A DNA stretch of 20,264 nucleotides from an uncultured Holophagaceae bacterium. GTDB lineage: Bacteria; Acidobacteriota; Holophagae; Holophagales; Holophagaceae. This document shows positions 1 through 6,255 of this stretch, in pieces. A program made the translations under genes and the position numbers. The notes under the pieces were generated by a model. The model was not told the DNA's origin. It made no database searches and was given only the letters and a program-made list of their open reading frames with translations. Within the stretch, counting starts at the first letter, position 1. Every line of letters begins with the position of its first letter. The stretch spans positions 1-20,264 of the forward strand of contig CAIRAS010000091.1 of assembly GCA_903876615.1 (NCBI GenBank), in the 5' to 3' direction.

Positions 1-145
1 AGGCCCCGCAGAGCCCGGCCTCGCAGCCCACTTTGGTCCCCGTGAGGCCTAGCTCGTCGCGCAGCACCCAGACCAGCATCCGGTCCCGGGGGCTCTGGAC
101 GCTGACGGGCTTGCCGTTGAGGACGAACGAGACAGGGGCGTCCAT
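1..145 (-). CDS. [2Fe-2S] iron-sulfur subunit, xanthine dehydrogenase/isoquinoline oxidoreductase small-subunit type (partial)
   Basis: Only the first 48 residues are inside the window; the gene runs off the left edge. The visible part is the N-terminal plant-ferredoxin-like fold of the small subunit of molybdenum hydroxylases (CoxS, IorA, XdhC-type). A VLNGKPV strand is followed by the cluster-binding GCEAGLCGA loop, with Cys41 and Cys46 as the first two [2Fe-2S] ligands. The ATG at 145 has a GGAGG ribosome site seven bases upstream on the minus strand. In the family this subunit passes electrons from a Mo-cofactor large subunit to an acceptor. The partner genes would lie to the left. It points away from the nitrate genes and is probably unrelated to them. 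The substrate cannot be told from this fragment. Confidence 0.85.
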   Translation of the reverse strand, partial: MDAPVSFVLNGKPVSVQSPRDRMLVWVLRDELGLTGTKVGCEAGLCGA

Positions 146-277
146 GGGGGAACCTCCAGAGGCAAGGGTGGGCTGAGGAAGGGTCCCATGATAAACCCGG
201 AAGCGGAGGCGCTTGGCGGCATTCGATATGCTGGAACCCGCCACAGGATTTGCGAACCACGGATGGGACGACCCGAC

Positions 278-793
278 ATGCAGCCAATGCCTCAACTACG
301 ACTCGCGAAGCAGGAGGACCTTCCAGGGATCATGGCGCTCATCCGCCGTGTGGTGCCGGCCATGAGGGCCAGCGGCAACCTCCAATGGGATGACAGCTAC
401 CCGAACGCGGAAGTGTTTCTGCGTGACATGCACCTGGCTCAGCTGTGGGTAGCCGAGGATGAAGAACAGATCATGGGCGTGGCTGCCATCACCACGGATC
501 AGGAACCTGAATACGCCGAGGTCGGCTGGGACCTCACTGAAAGGGCGGTGGTGGTCCACCGATTGGCCGTGGATCCGGACTTCCAGGGGAGAGGGGTAGC
601 CGCGGCGTTGATGCGCCAGGCCGAGACCGTGGCCCTGGAGCGCAAGATCCTGGTGTTGCGGCTGGACACGAACTCCCAGAACGAAGCCACCCAGAAGCTA
701 TTCCCGAAGCTTGGGTATGCCTTCGCGGGCGAAATCGGCCTTGGGTTCAGACCCGGCTTGCGCTTCCGGTGCTATGAGAAGCGGCTGCCCTGA
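278..793 (+). CDS. GNAT-family N-acetyltransferase
   Basis: This is a single-domain GNAT protein of about 171 residues, presumably cytoplasmic. The acetyl-CoA-binding motif A is clear: a VVHRLAVDPDFQGRGVAAAL stretch with the Q-x-x-G-x-A/G pyrophosphate loop. It is followed by a LRLDTNSQNEATQKLFPKLG segment typical of motif B, where the Asn and the helix pack on CoA. The acyl acceptor is unknown. The start is uncertain. The domain begins at PQLRLAKQED, so ATG 278 or 287 suits the family length. ATG 188 has a better ribosome site (AGGAAGGG, four-base spacer) but would add about 30 residues rich in rare codons that match no GNAT element. It stands alone, divergent from the [2Fe-2S] gene, with no functional tie to the nitrate block. 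Confidence 0.85.
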   Translation: MQPMPQLRLAKQEDLPGIMALIRRVVPAMRASGNLQWDDSYPNAEVFLRDMHLAQLWVAEDEEQIMGVAAITTDQEPEYAEVGWDLTERAVVVHRLAVDPDFQGRGVAAALMRQAETVALERKILVLRLDTNSQNEATQKLFPKLGYAFAGEIGLGFRPGLRFRCYEKRLP

Positions 794-1034
794 CAAAGCA
801 GCGGAAAGACCCGTTCCGACAGGGCCAGGCGATCCTGAAGGTGCATCCGTGCTCCCGTCGGATCGATTCCCAGGTGGTGGGAGTCCCTCCGCATCAGGCC
901 TGCGGCCTGACGCTCCGGCCGCGCGACTATCCGACCGAAGCGGAGCAAAGGGAGGAGAGGACCGCATCGCCGAAGGCGATGGCGGCCCCGAAGGGGCGAG
1001 GACCGGAGGGACGAGTCAGATGCTGGCACGGGCC
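794..1034. other. Intergenic stretch without a convincing gene
   Basis: No open frame here has a ribosome site together with a recognisable protein; the frames that cross it are GC-driven. The only structure seen is a set of short hairpins between 894 and 997, listed separately. It separates the GNAT gene from the IS-like repeat beginning at 1035. Confidence 0.6.
894..997. repeat. Cluster of short perfect hairpins, two with GAA loops
   Basis: Three perfect inverted repeats lie in about 100 bases. The first is TCAGGCC-TGC-GGCCTGA (894-910). The second is CATCGCC-GAA-GGCGATG (965-981). The third is GCCCC-GAA-GGGGC (985-997). The last two share the same GAA loop and are only three bases apart. 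None is followed by a T run, so they are not typical terminators. They may be a REP-like intergenic repeat or an RNA-stabilising structure downstream of the GNAT gene. Function is not known. Confidence 0.45.
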
Positions 1035-1174
1035 TGTGTCGTGAAGGGAAAGATGGCCGGGACAGGAAGCATATTCTGTCCACTTCTGCCCCGAAAAGAC
1101 CTCATTTGAGGGGTGGAATGGGCCGATCCGACAGGCTGCCGGAACCATAAGTTGTCCGGTCGTGCAGAGTCGGA
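1035..1174 (+). repeat. 140-bp direct repeat, left copy (probable insertion-sequence end)
   Basis: This segment aligns without gaps to 20125-20264 with about 14 mismatches (roughly 90 % identity). It starts with TGTGTCGTGAAGG and contains repeated 17-mers of the form GGAA(C/G)CATAAnnTGTCC. Multiple short repeats inside a TG...CA-bounded end are typical of IS21-like elements; that family assignment is inference. No transposase lies beside this copy, so it looks like a solo left end left after deletion. After the last 17-mer (1188) the sequence turns into unrelated AT-rich DNA. Confidence 0.75.
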
Positions 1175-1188
1175 AGCATAAGGTGTCC
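1065..1188 (+). repeat. Three 17-bp iterated motifs inside and next to the left IS-like end
   Basis: Copies lie at 1065-1081 (GGAAGCATATTCTGTCC), 1141-1157 (GGAACCATAAGTTGTCC) and 1172-1188 (GGAAGCATAAGGTGTCC), all in the same direction. The third begins inside the 140-bp repeat and runs past it. They are most likely transposase-binding sites, by analogy with the multiple subterminal repeats of IS21-type elements. Confidence 0.65.
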
Positions 1189-1195
1189 AATTCTA

Positions 1196-1390
1196 TTAAT
1201 GTTTGATAACAATAATTAAAACCGCATTTGGTGTGAGGAGCGTGGCGAATTCAATGTCGGGGCCAGCGAACTCCAGGGGTGCGGTGCCCCCGCAGGAAGA
1301 GTCGATGGCCACGCGCTTAAAACACCTCACGGCTTCAGACCAATTTCTGGCCACACCACAAGGGGTGGTCTGCGCCTTTACGTTCGGCAT
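1196..1390 (-). CDS. Small hypothetical reading frame, possibly a truncated gene
   Basis: The frame is 64 codons, starting ATG at 1390 with an AAGGAG ribosome site six bases upstream on the minus strand. The product begins MPNVKAQTTPCGVARNWSEA and ends AVLIIVIKH. I do not recognise a family. The last codons run into AT-rich DNA beside the IS-like end at 1188, so the frame may be the 5' part of a gene cut by a rearrangement. It lies about 40 bases downstream of narK2 on the same strand and could simply be its trailing DNA. The good ribosome site is the only positive evidence. Confidence 0.3.
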   Translation of the reverse strand: MPNVKAQTTPCGVARNWSEAVRCFKRVAIDSSCGGTAPLEFAGPDIEFATLLTPNAVLIIVIKH

Positions 1391-1428
1391 GTCCACTCCT
1401 TGAAAAGGGTCGATCCAGGATTTGCTTC

Positions 1429-2931
1429 CTAGCACTTCACTTCGGCACTCTTCCTGACGTAGTAGTACCAATTCAGAACGAGACAGATCACGTAGAAGAG
1501 TGCGAAACCATAGAGGGCGTTCTCCACGGTGACGGCGCCGGGCTTAATCTGGCTCTTGAACACCGTGGGGATAATGAAGCTGCCGTAGGCCGCGGCAGCG
1601 CCAGTCCAGCCCAGCACGGGTCCAGCGAACTGGGGCTCAAAGATGAAGGGCACCATCTGGAAGGTGCTGCCGTTGCCGATGCCGCTGCCTAGGAAGAGCA
1701 GCATGAAGCTCGTCATGAAGGCGACGAAGTAGGTGCTGGGATCCACGGTGGCGACGGCAGCCTTCACGAAGTGGGCCACCAGTAGGGCACCCACGATCTG
1801 GATCAGTGTGGACCATTGGGTGACGACGCTCCCGCGCAGCTTGTCGGACAACCAGCCGCCGATGGGTCGGATGAGGCTCCCCAGCAGGGGACCCAGGAAG
1901 GCGTAGGCGCTGGGGTCCTTCTTGAAGACGATCTTGATGAGTAGGGGGAAGGAGGCGCTATACCCGATGAAGCTCCCGAAAGTCATGATGTAGAGCAGGG
2001 TCATCACCCAGTTGTGCTTCATGCGGAAGATGGCGAACTGCTTGCCGAGGCTATCCTTCACCTTGCCCGGGAAGAGCTTCATGATGCCCAGGCAGAGGAG
2101 CACCACGAGTAGCACCAGGCCCAACTGGAGGCCGAGGGGGAGTTTGGGGTTTTTCACCAGGATCCAGGCACCAAGCCCGCTCACAGCTAGGCCCACGGCC
2201 TGCATGGAGAGGATGCGTCCCGCGGCGGCGGAAGTGGGCTCGCTGTCATGGGTGGTCAGGTTATTCATGCCGAACCAGGATCCAACTGTGAATACCAGCA
2301 ACAGGGGAACCCAGACGAGGGCGCCATTCTGGATGTACAGGGCCTGCCCTGCAGCGGTGAGGTGCGGGGCTCCGGCCAGGCTGCCAAAGAGGGCGCCCGT
2401 CATGACAACCGGAATCAGGAACTGCATGACGGAAACGCCGAGGTTGCCGATGCCCGCGTTCAGGCCAAGAGCGAGACCCGACAGCCGCTTTGGAAACAAG
2501 CCATTGATGTTGGACATGGACGAGGAGAAGTTGCCACCGCCCACACCGGAAAGAACGGCCAGTGCCGCGAAGGCAGCAAAAGGTGTTTCCTTATCCTGGA
2601 GGGCGATGCCTGCCCCAAGGGCGGGGGCGATGAGCAGGGCCGTGGTGATACCAACCACGTTGCGCCCGCCAGCCAGGGCCACCAGGAAGGAACTGGGGAT
2701 GCGTAGCGTCGCCCCCGCCAGGCCCGCGATGCTCACCAGGGTGAAGAGCTGCGCGTCCTCGAAGGGGAAGATGCCCTTCATTTTTGCGGTGAGGATGCTC
2801 CAGAACATCCAAACGCTGAACGCACACAGGAGACTGGGCACTGAGAACGTGAGGTTCCGCCAGGCGGTGCGGCTGCCGCCCGCGGCCCAAGCCTGGGGGT
2901 CTTCAGGTTTCCAGTCGGTGAGCTTGGTCAT
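1429..2931 (-). CDS. narK2: NarK-type nitrate/nitrite transporter (MFS)
   Basis: This is a 500-residue inner-membrane protein of the NarK/NNP branch of the major facilitator superfamily. In the family it exchanges nitrate for nitrite or imports nitrate. Both substrate-binding arginines are present: Arg77 in TM2 (TLRIPSSF) and Arg355 (SLIRPIGGWLSDK). The nitrate signatures are clear: GGGNFSSSMSNINGLFPKR (131-149) and GSGIGNGSTFQMVPF (416-429), plus GLNAGIGNLGVSVMQ. These match the Escherichia coli NarK type closely, the group often called NarK2. The ATG at 2931 has an AGGAG site. It lies 20 bases behind narK1, so the two are cotranscribed. Together they would import nitrate and clear the toxic nitrite made by NarG. 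Transport mode (antiport or symport) cannot be settled from sequence. Confidence 0.93.
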   Translation of the reverse strand: MTKLTDWKPEDPQAWAAGGSRTAWRNLTFSVPSLLCAFSVWMFWSILTAKMKGIFPFEDAQLFTLVSIAGLAGATLRIPSSFLVALAGGRNVVGITTALLIAPALGAGIALQDKETPFAAFAALAVLSGVGGGNFSSSMSNINGLFPKRLSGLALGLNAGIGNLGVSVMQFLIPVVMTGALFGSLAGAPHLTAAGQALYIQNGALVWVPLLLVFTVGSWFGMNNLTTHDSEPTSAAAGRILSMQAVGLAVSGLGAWILVKNPKLPLGLQLGLVLLVVLLCLGIMKLFPGKVKDSLGKQFAIFRMKHNWVMTLLYIMTFGSFIGYSASFPLLIKIVFKKDPSAYAFLGPLLGSLIRPIGGWLSDKLRGSVVTQWSTLIQIVGALLVAHFVKAAVATVDPSTYFVAFMTSFMLLFLGSGIGNGSTFQMVPFIFEPQFAGPVLGWTGAAAAYGSFIIPTVFKSQIKPGAVTVENALYGFALFYVICLVLNWYYYVRKSAEVKC

Positions 2932-2951
2932 GGGGCTCTCCTGGTGCGGTT

Positions 2952-4478
2952 TCAGGCCGGTTCGGCGGTGTCAACCGGTGCGAGGGTCGGTGGGTGGTGC
3001 TCAAACCGGGTGTAGAGGGTCTCGCTCTGCTCCCGGGTGATGCGGCGGACCACCGTGTGGAGCCAGACCAGGCAGATGACGGAAAGAACCATGAGGAACA
3101 TCCACATGGTCGTCCAGAGCCCTGTGGCCTTGAGCAGGTAGCCGAAGAGGATGGGACCTGCGAACCCGCCCAGCCCGCCGATGACGCCGACGATGCCACC
3201 GACCACGCCAACTTCATCGGGAAAGTAGTCCGGGATGTAGCGGTAGACTGCTGCCTTCCCGATGCCCCAGACAATGCCCACCATGAAGACCAGGAACGTG
3301 AAGATCCACACGTTGGCCTGGAAGAACACATGAGTGGTTCCTGAGGCCAGCAGTTGTTTTTTCTTCACCCGCTCACCCACTTTCACTATGGGGGTCTGCC
3401 AGAAACGGCTCTGGGGGAACACCAGCATCTGGTCGTTCCGCGCGTCCGGTTCTGCGCCCTTGGTCCGAACGGGGTAGTTCGTATCGCCGACAGCGATGCG
3501 TTCAGGGCTTACCTCAGTCACCACGCCGCCAATCTGAGCCAGCACGGATGGACCAGGGCTCTCGATGGACATGCGCGGCACCATAAGGGCGGCACAGGCG
3601 AAGATGCTGAGGCCGAAGGTCCAGTACATGACCGTCCGGGCGCCGAAGCGGTCCGACATCCAGCCGCCAGCGGCCCGGATCAGTCCTGACGGCAGACTGA
3701 ACAACGATGCCAGGAGACCCGCCATGACCAGGCTCATGCCGTAGACGCCCACGTAATAGGGGATCAGCCACTGGGCCAAAGCCACGAAACAACCAAAGAC
3801 GAGGAAGTAGTAGAGCCCAAAGCGCCAGACCCGAACGTTTCGCAGTGGGGTCAACATCTGGGCGAAGGACTTCTCCTTCGCACCGTCAGCCTTCTTCTCC
3901 TGGGTGAGGAAGAAGAAGGCCACAGCCATGACGAGCAGGGCGATGGCGTAGATCTTTGGCAGTGTCCGCCAAGCTTCAAGGCTCGTCCCGTCGGCGGTGA
4001 GCTTCCTCAGCAGGAGCGGCGCGCCCATGCTGGTGATTGCAGAACCGGCGTTGCCTGCCCCGAAGATGCCCAGGGCCGTGCCCTGACGGGCCTTGCTGAA
4101 CCAGACGCTGGAGTAGGCGATGCCTACCGCGAAGGCCGCACCGGACAGACCGAAGCCTAGGGACGCGAGCAGAAAGCCCTGGTAGTTGTGGACGCTGCCC
4201 AGCAACCAGGTGGGCAGGGCGGCCAGGAGCAGCAGGATGGTGTAGACCTTTCGCCCGCCGAAGCGGTCGGTGAGTAGGCCCACAGGTAGCCGCATGAGTG
4301 AGCCCGTGAGCACCGGGATTCCGATGAGCCATCCGATCTGGGCTGTATCCCAGCGGAAGAGGCCGTTCTCCACCAGAAAGGTCACCAGGACACCGTTGAG
4401 CGTCCAGACGGCAAAACAGAGGGTGAAGGCCAAGGTACTCATGGCCAATGCTGTGTAGGCTTGGGATCTTTCCGACAT
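2952..4478 (-). CDS. narK1: NarK1-like nitrate transporter (MFS) with a periplasmic insert
   Basis: A 508-residue MFS transporter of the NNP family, NarK1-like. Arg63 (LMRLPVGLLTDRFGGR) and Arg268 (GLIRAAGGWMSDRFGAR) are the expected anion-binding arginines. The GIFGAGNAGSAITS (138-150) and GKAAVYRYIPDYFP (407-420) motifs are typical. NarK1 proteins usually act as proton-nitrate symporters that start nitrate uptake. Its odd feature is a soluble segment of about 80 residues (303-384) between two late membrane helices. That segment is rich in charges and beta-type sequence and contains KVGERVKKKQLLASG, reminiscent of a biotinyl/lipoyl-like hairpin but without a modifiable lysine motif. The ATG at 4478 has an AGGGAG ribosome site. 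It heads the narK1-narK2 pair, 94 bases behind the regulator gene. In some proteobacteria the two NarK types are fused; here they are separate. Confidence 0.92.
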   Translation of the reverse strand: MSERSQAYTALAMSTLAFTLCFAVWTLNGVLVTFLVENGLFRWDTAQIGWLIGIPVLTGSLMRLPVGLLTDRFGGRKVYTILLLLAALPTWLLGSVHNYQGFLLASLGFGLSGAAFAVGIAYSSVWFSKARQGTALGIFGAGNAGSAITSMGAPLLLRKLTADGTSLEAWRTLPKIYAIALLVMAVAFFFLTQEKKADGAKEKSFAQMLTPLRNVRVWRFGLYYFLVFGCFVALAQWLIPYYVGVYGMSLVMAGLLASLFSLPSGLIRAAGGWMSDRFGARTVMYWTFGLSIFACAALMVPRMSIESPGPSVLAQIGGVVTEVSPERIAVGDTNYPVRTKGAEPDARNDQMLVFPQSRFWQTPIVKVGERVKKKQLLASGTTHVFFQANVWIFTFLVFMVGIVWGIGKAAVYRYIPDYFPDEVGVVGGIVGVIGGLGGFAGPILFGYLLKATGLWTTMWMFLMVLSVICLVWLHTVVRRITREQSETLYTRFEHHPPTLAPVDTAEPA

Positions 4479-4572
4479 AGCGGCTCCCTGATTTTAAAAC
4501 GGACAAAAAAATCTTGAATAAATCAAATCTTCGGATTGGTGGATATATTTCAGATATAGGAGTCCTAAATAA
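4479..4572 (-). promoter_or_regulatory. AT-rich leader between the regulator gene and narK1, with a near-FNR palindrome
   Basis: This 94-base gap is much richer in A+T than the genes around it and is the likely place for a narK promoter. TTGA-N5-TCAA lies at 4514-4526, 36 to 48 bases ahead of the narK1 start. The FNR/DNR consensus is TTGAT-N4-ATCAA, meaning TTGA and TCAA separated by six bases. This site is one base short, so it may not be functional. TATATTTCAGA (4544-4554) recurs in slightly longer form at 5139-5151, upstream of the Rrf2 gene. No convincing -35/-10 pair could be assigned. Confidence 0.35.
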
Positions 4573-5058
4573 TTAAACAGGCACCGCCTCTGGACGGTCC
4601 GGTTCATCGGAAATATAAGACAAGTCGTGAGATATCTTGAGATCATGCAAAGTGGTTTCGGCCAGAAAGGTTGTGAGCCGCCTCTGAAGGACATCCCAGG
4701 CCGGGTGGATGGGGCAATGGCACCCATCCCTGCCCCCGTGGACACCTAGGAGGCAATCCCCAAAGGGTTCGGGACCCTCCATGGCCATGACCACCTCCTT
4801 CAGGGTGATCTCCTCCAGAGCCCGGTGCAGGCGAAACCCGCCCGAGGGCCCCCGGTGCGATTCCAGAATTCCATAGTGGCCGAGGATCTGAAGGACCTTG
4901 GCCAGGTAAGGGCCGGGAAGATCCAAGTCGGCAGCCAGACAGCGGGCCAGGCGATAGGTGCCATCACTGGGTAGTCGGACGAGAACCTGGAGTGCATACC
5001 GGGTCGGTGCGTGAAAGATGCTGCGCGAAGGGGCAAAGCCGGGCTCAGTTTGTTGCAT
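4573..5058 (-). CDS. Rrf2-family Fe-S transcription regulator
   Basis: A 161-residue Rrf2-family regulator (the IscR/NsrR/RirA kind), acting on DNA in the cytoplasm. The N-terminal winged helix covers about residues 15-85 and ends in the diagnostic wing HRGPSGGFRLHRALEEITL. The cluster region is FGDCLLGVHGGRDGCHCPIH, with Cys102, Cys113 and Cys115 as likely Fe-S ligands. The C-x10-C-x-C spacing differs from the more even spacing of IscR and NsrR. NsrR senses nitric oxide and IscR senses cluster supply; by position a sensor of NO, oxygen or redox state is likely, but that is inference. ATG 5058 has a weak GGATGG site; TTG 5079 is an alternative. It sits between narK1-narK2 and the divergent cyt c-nar-act genes, well placed to control both. 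Confidence 0.88.
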   Translation of the reverse strand: MQQTEPGFAPSRSIFHAPTRYALQVLVRLPSDGTYRLARCLAADLDLPGPYLAKVLQILGHYGILESHRGPSGGFRLHRALEEITLKEVVMAMEGPEPFGDCLLGVHGGRDGCHCPIHPAWDVLQRRLTTFLAETTLHDLKISHDLSYISDEPDRPEAVPV

Positions 5059-5419
5059 GGACCATCCAGATGGAAACAATAACGATTAAGTAGTCCGAAT
5101 ATAGTCACGACCAATACGGTGATCCAGGGCGAATTTTGTATATTTTTCAGACTGCCCAGAGACAAGCCCGTCTAGGGGGGCTCCTTCAGGCTAGGCGGGG
5201 CTGGGCCCCTCCTTTTGTCGGACAGCACTCATAGCTTATTAACCAAATACGTATTACATGTTTAATATCAGTGTTTAAAAAATTATTTAAAATCACAAAT
5301 TTCTCTGAACTGCCCCTTGCGTACTTGAACACAGGCGGCACATACTTGGTCACAATTTCCGATTCACCAATCCTAAATATGCTCGCGCCAGCTGCGGGCC
5401 GCTCCGTCGAGGAGGTGTT
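5059..5419. promoter_or_regulatory. Divergent control region between the Rrf2 gene and the cyt c-nar-act operon
   Basis: This 361-base, locally AT-rich stretch lacks genes and must hold promoters for both directions. It contains palindromic clusters at 5237-5291 (listed separately) and the TATATTTTTCAGA element at 5139-5151, which has a near copy ahead of narK1. A GC-rich patch (5173-5215, AGGGGGGCTCC ... GGGCCCCTCC followed by TTTT) could fold weakly but is not a clear terminator. I found no exact FNR site. The first plus-strand gene begins with GTG at 5420, behind a strong GGAGG ribosome site at 5411-5415. Confidence 0.5.
5237..5267. promoter_or_regulatory. Candidate operator: nested AT-rich palindromes
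   Basis: The outer inverted repeat TATTAA ... TTAATA (5237-5242 with 5262-5267) encloses a perfect ten-base palindrome AATACGTATT (5246-5255). Their centres are 1.5 bases apart. A second, purely AT palindrome TTTAAA-N6-TTTAAA lies just downstream at 5274-5291. It lies about 150 bases ahead of the diheme cytochrome gene and on the far side of the Rrf2 start. Such dyads suit a dimeric regulator such as Rrf2 or a Crp/Fnr protein, but no known consensus is matched exactly. Confidence 0.3.
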
Positions 5420-6229
5420 GTGTTTTCCAGAACCGCGCCACGACTGATTCTGCTGTCAGCGCTGCTACTTCCGCTGGCACAGCCTCTGGCCGCCCAGGAT
5501 GCGGAAGCCCAGTTCCGCAAGAGCTGCATGAGCTGCCACACCATCGGTGCGGGCAAGAAGGTCGGCCCTGACCTGAAGGATCTGGGCAAGCGAAGGCCCC
5601 ACGACTGGTCCGCAAGGTTCATCACGGGCCCGGCGGCCTTGATCGACGGGGGGGACCCCACGGCCACCACCCTGCTGCGGGAGTTCAATGGCGTGAGGAT
5701 GCCTGAGCTGGGGGTCACTTCCGCCGAAGCCCAGGCCCTCCTGAAGCTGATCGATGACTTCAGCGCCCAGGGCAAGGCCCTCGGGACGGCCGCCATCTCG
5801 CGGCCGGCCACGCCCGAAGACATCCGTCGCGGGAAGCTCTTCTTCACAGGTGCCGCGCGCTTCAAGTCCGGTGCCCCCTCCTGCATGTCGTGTCACAGCG
5901 CCCAGGGTGTCGGGGGCTGGGGCGGCGGGTGGCTGGGACCGGACCTGACCGGAGCCACCGCTAAATACGGTGCGGGGCTGTCTGGGGTCATCGAGAACCC
6001 CTCCTTCCCGACCATGCAGGGCGTGTTCGCCAAGACCCCGGCCAGCGCTGAAGAGGCCTTTCAGGTGGCCTCCTACCTAAAGAGTGTGGGCTCCCAGCCC
6101 CCGGACCAGCGCGACGTGGTCTTCCCCGTCCTGGGGGTCGTCGGCCTGATCGGGGGCATGCTCCTGGGCGGTCACCTCGGCCGGAAGCGACTGCGGGGCG
6201 TGCGCAAGAACCTGAAGCCAAGAGCCTGA
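5420..6229 (+). CDS. Membrane-anchored diheme cytochrome c (NarC-like)
   Basis: A 269-residue periplasmic cytochrome c. A signal peptide spans about residues 1-25 (cleavage near LAAQD). Two class-I cytochrome c domains follow, each with a CMSCH heme site (Cys36-His40 and Cys155-His159). Likely sixth-ligand methionines are Met94 (GVRMPELG) and Met199 (FPTMQGVF). A C-terminal membrane helix (about 234-252) ends in an Arg/Lys-rich tail that would stay in the cytoplasm. A diheme cytochrome gene ahead of narG is also known from the Thermus nar operon (NarC), where it is needed for nitrate respiration; common descent is not proven here. The GTG start has GGAGG four bases upstream. The gene is 26 bases from narG and the first of the operon. 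It probably carries electrons between ACIII and the nitrate reductase. Confidence 0.88.
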   Translation: MFSRTAPRLILLSALLLPLAQPLAAQDAEAQFRKSCMSCHTIGAGKKVGPDLKDLGKRRPHDWSARFITGPAALIDGGDPTATTLLREFNGVRMPELGVTSAEAQALLKLIDDFSAQGKALGTAAISRPATPEDIRRGKLFFTGAARFKSGAPSCMSCHSAQGVGGWGGGWLGPDLTGATAKYGAGLSGVIENPSFPTMQGVFAKTPASAEEAFQVASYLKSVGSQPPDQRDVVFPVLGVVGLIGGMLLGGHLGRKRLRGVRKNLKPRA

Positions 6230-6255
6230 TCCAGCCACGAGGAGAAGGGACCACC

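Noticed and set aside
5173..5215. A terminator or riboswitch in the GC-rich patch of the divergent region
   Set aside because: The AGGGG/CCCCT pairing is short with a long imperfect loop, and no known riboswitch core was recognised.
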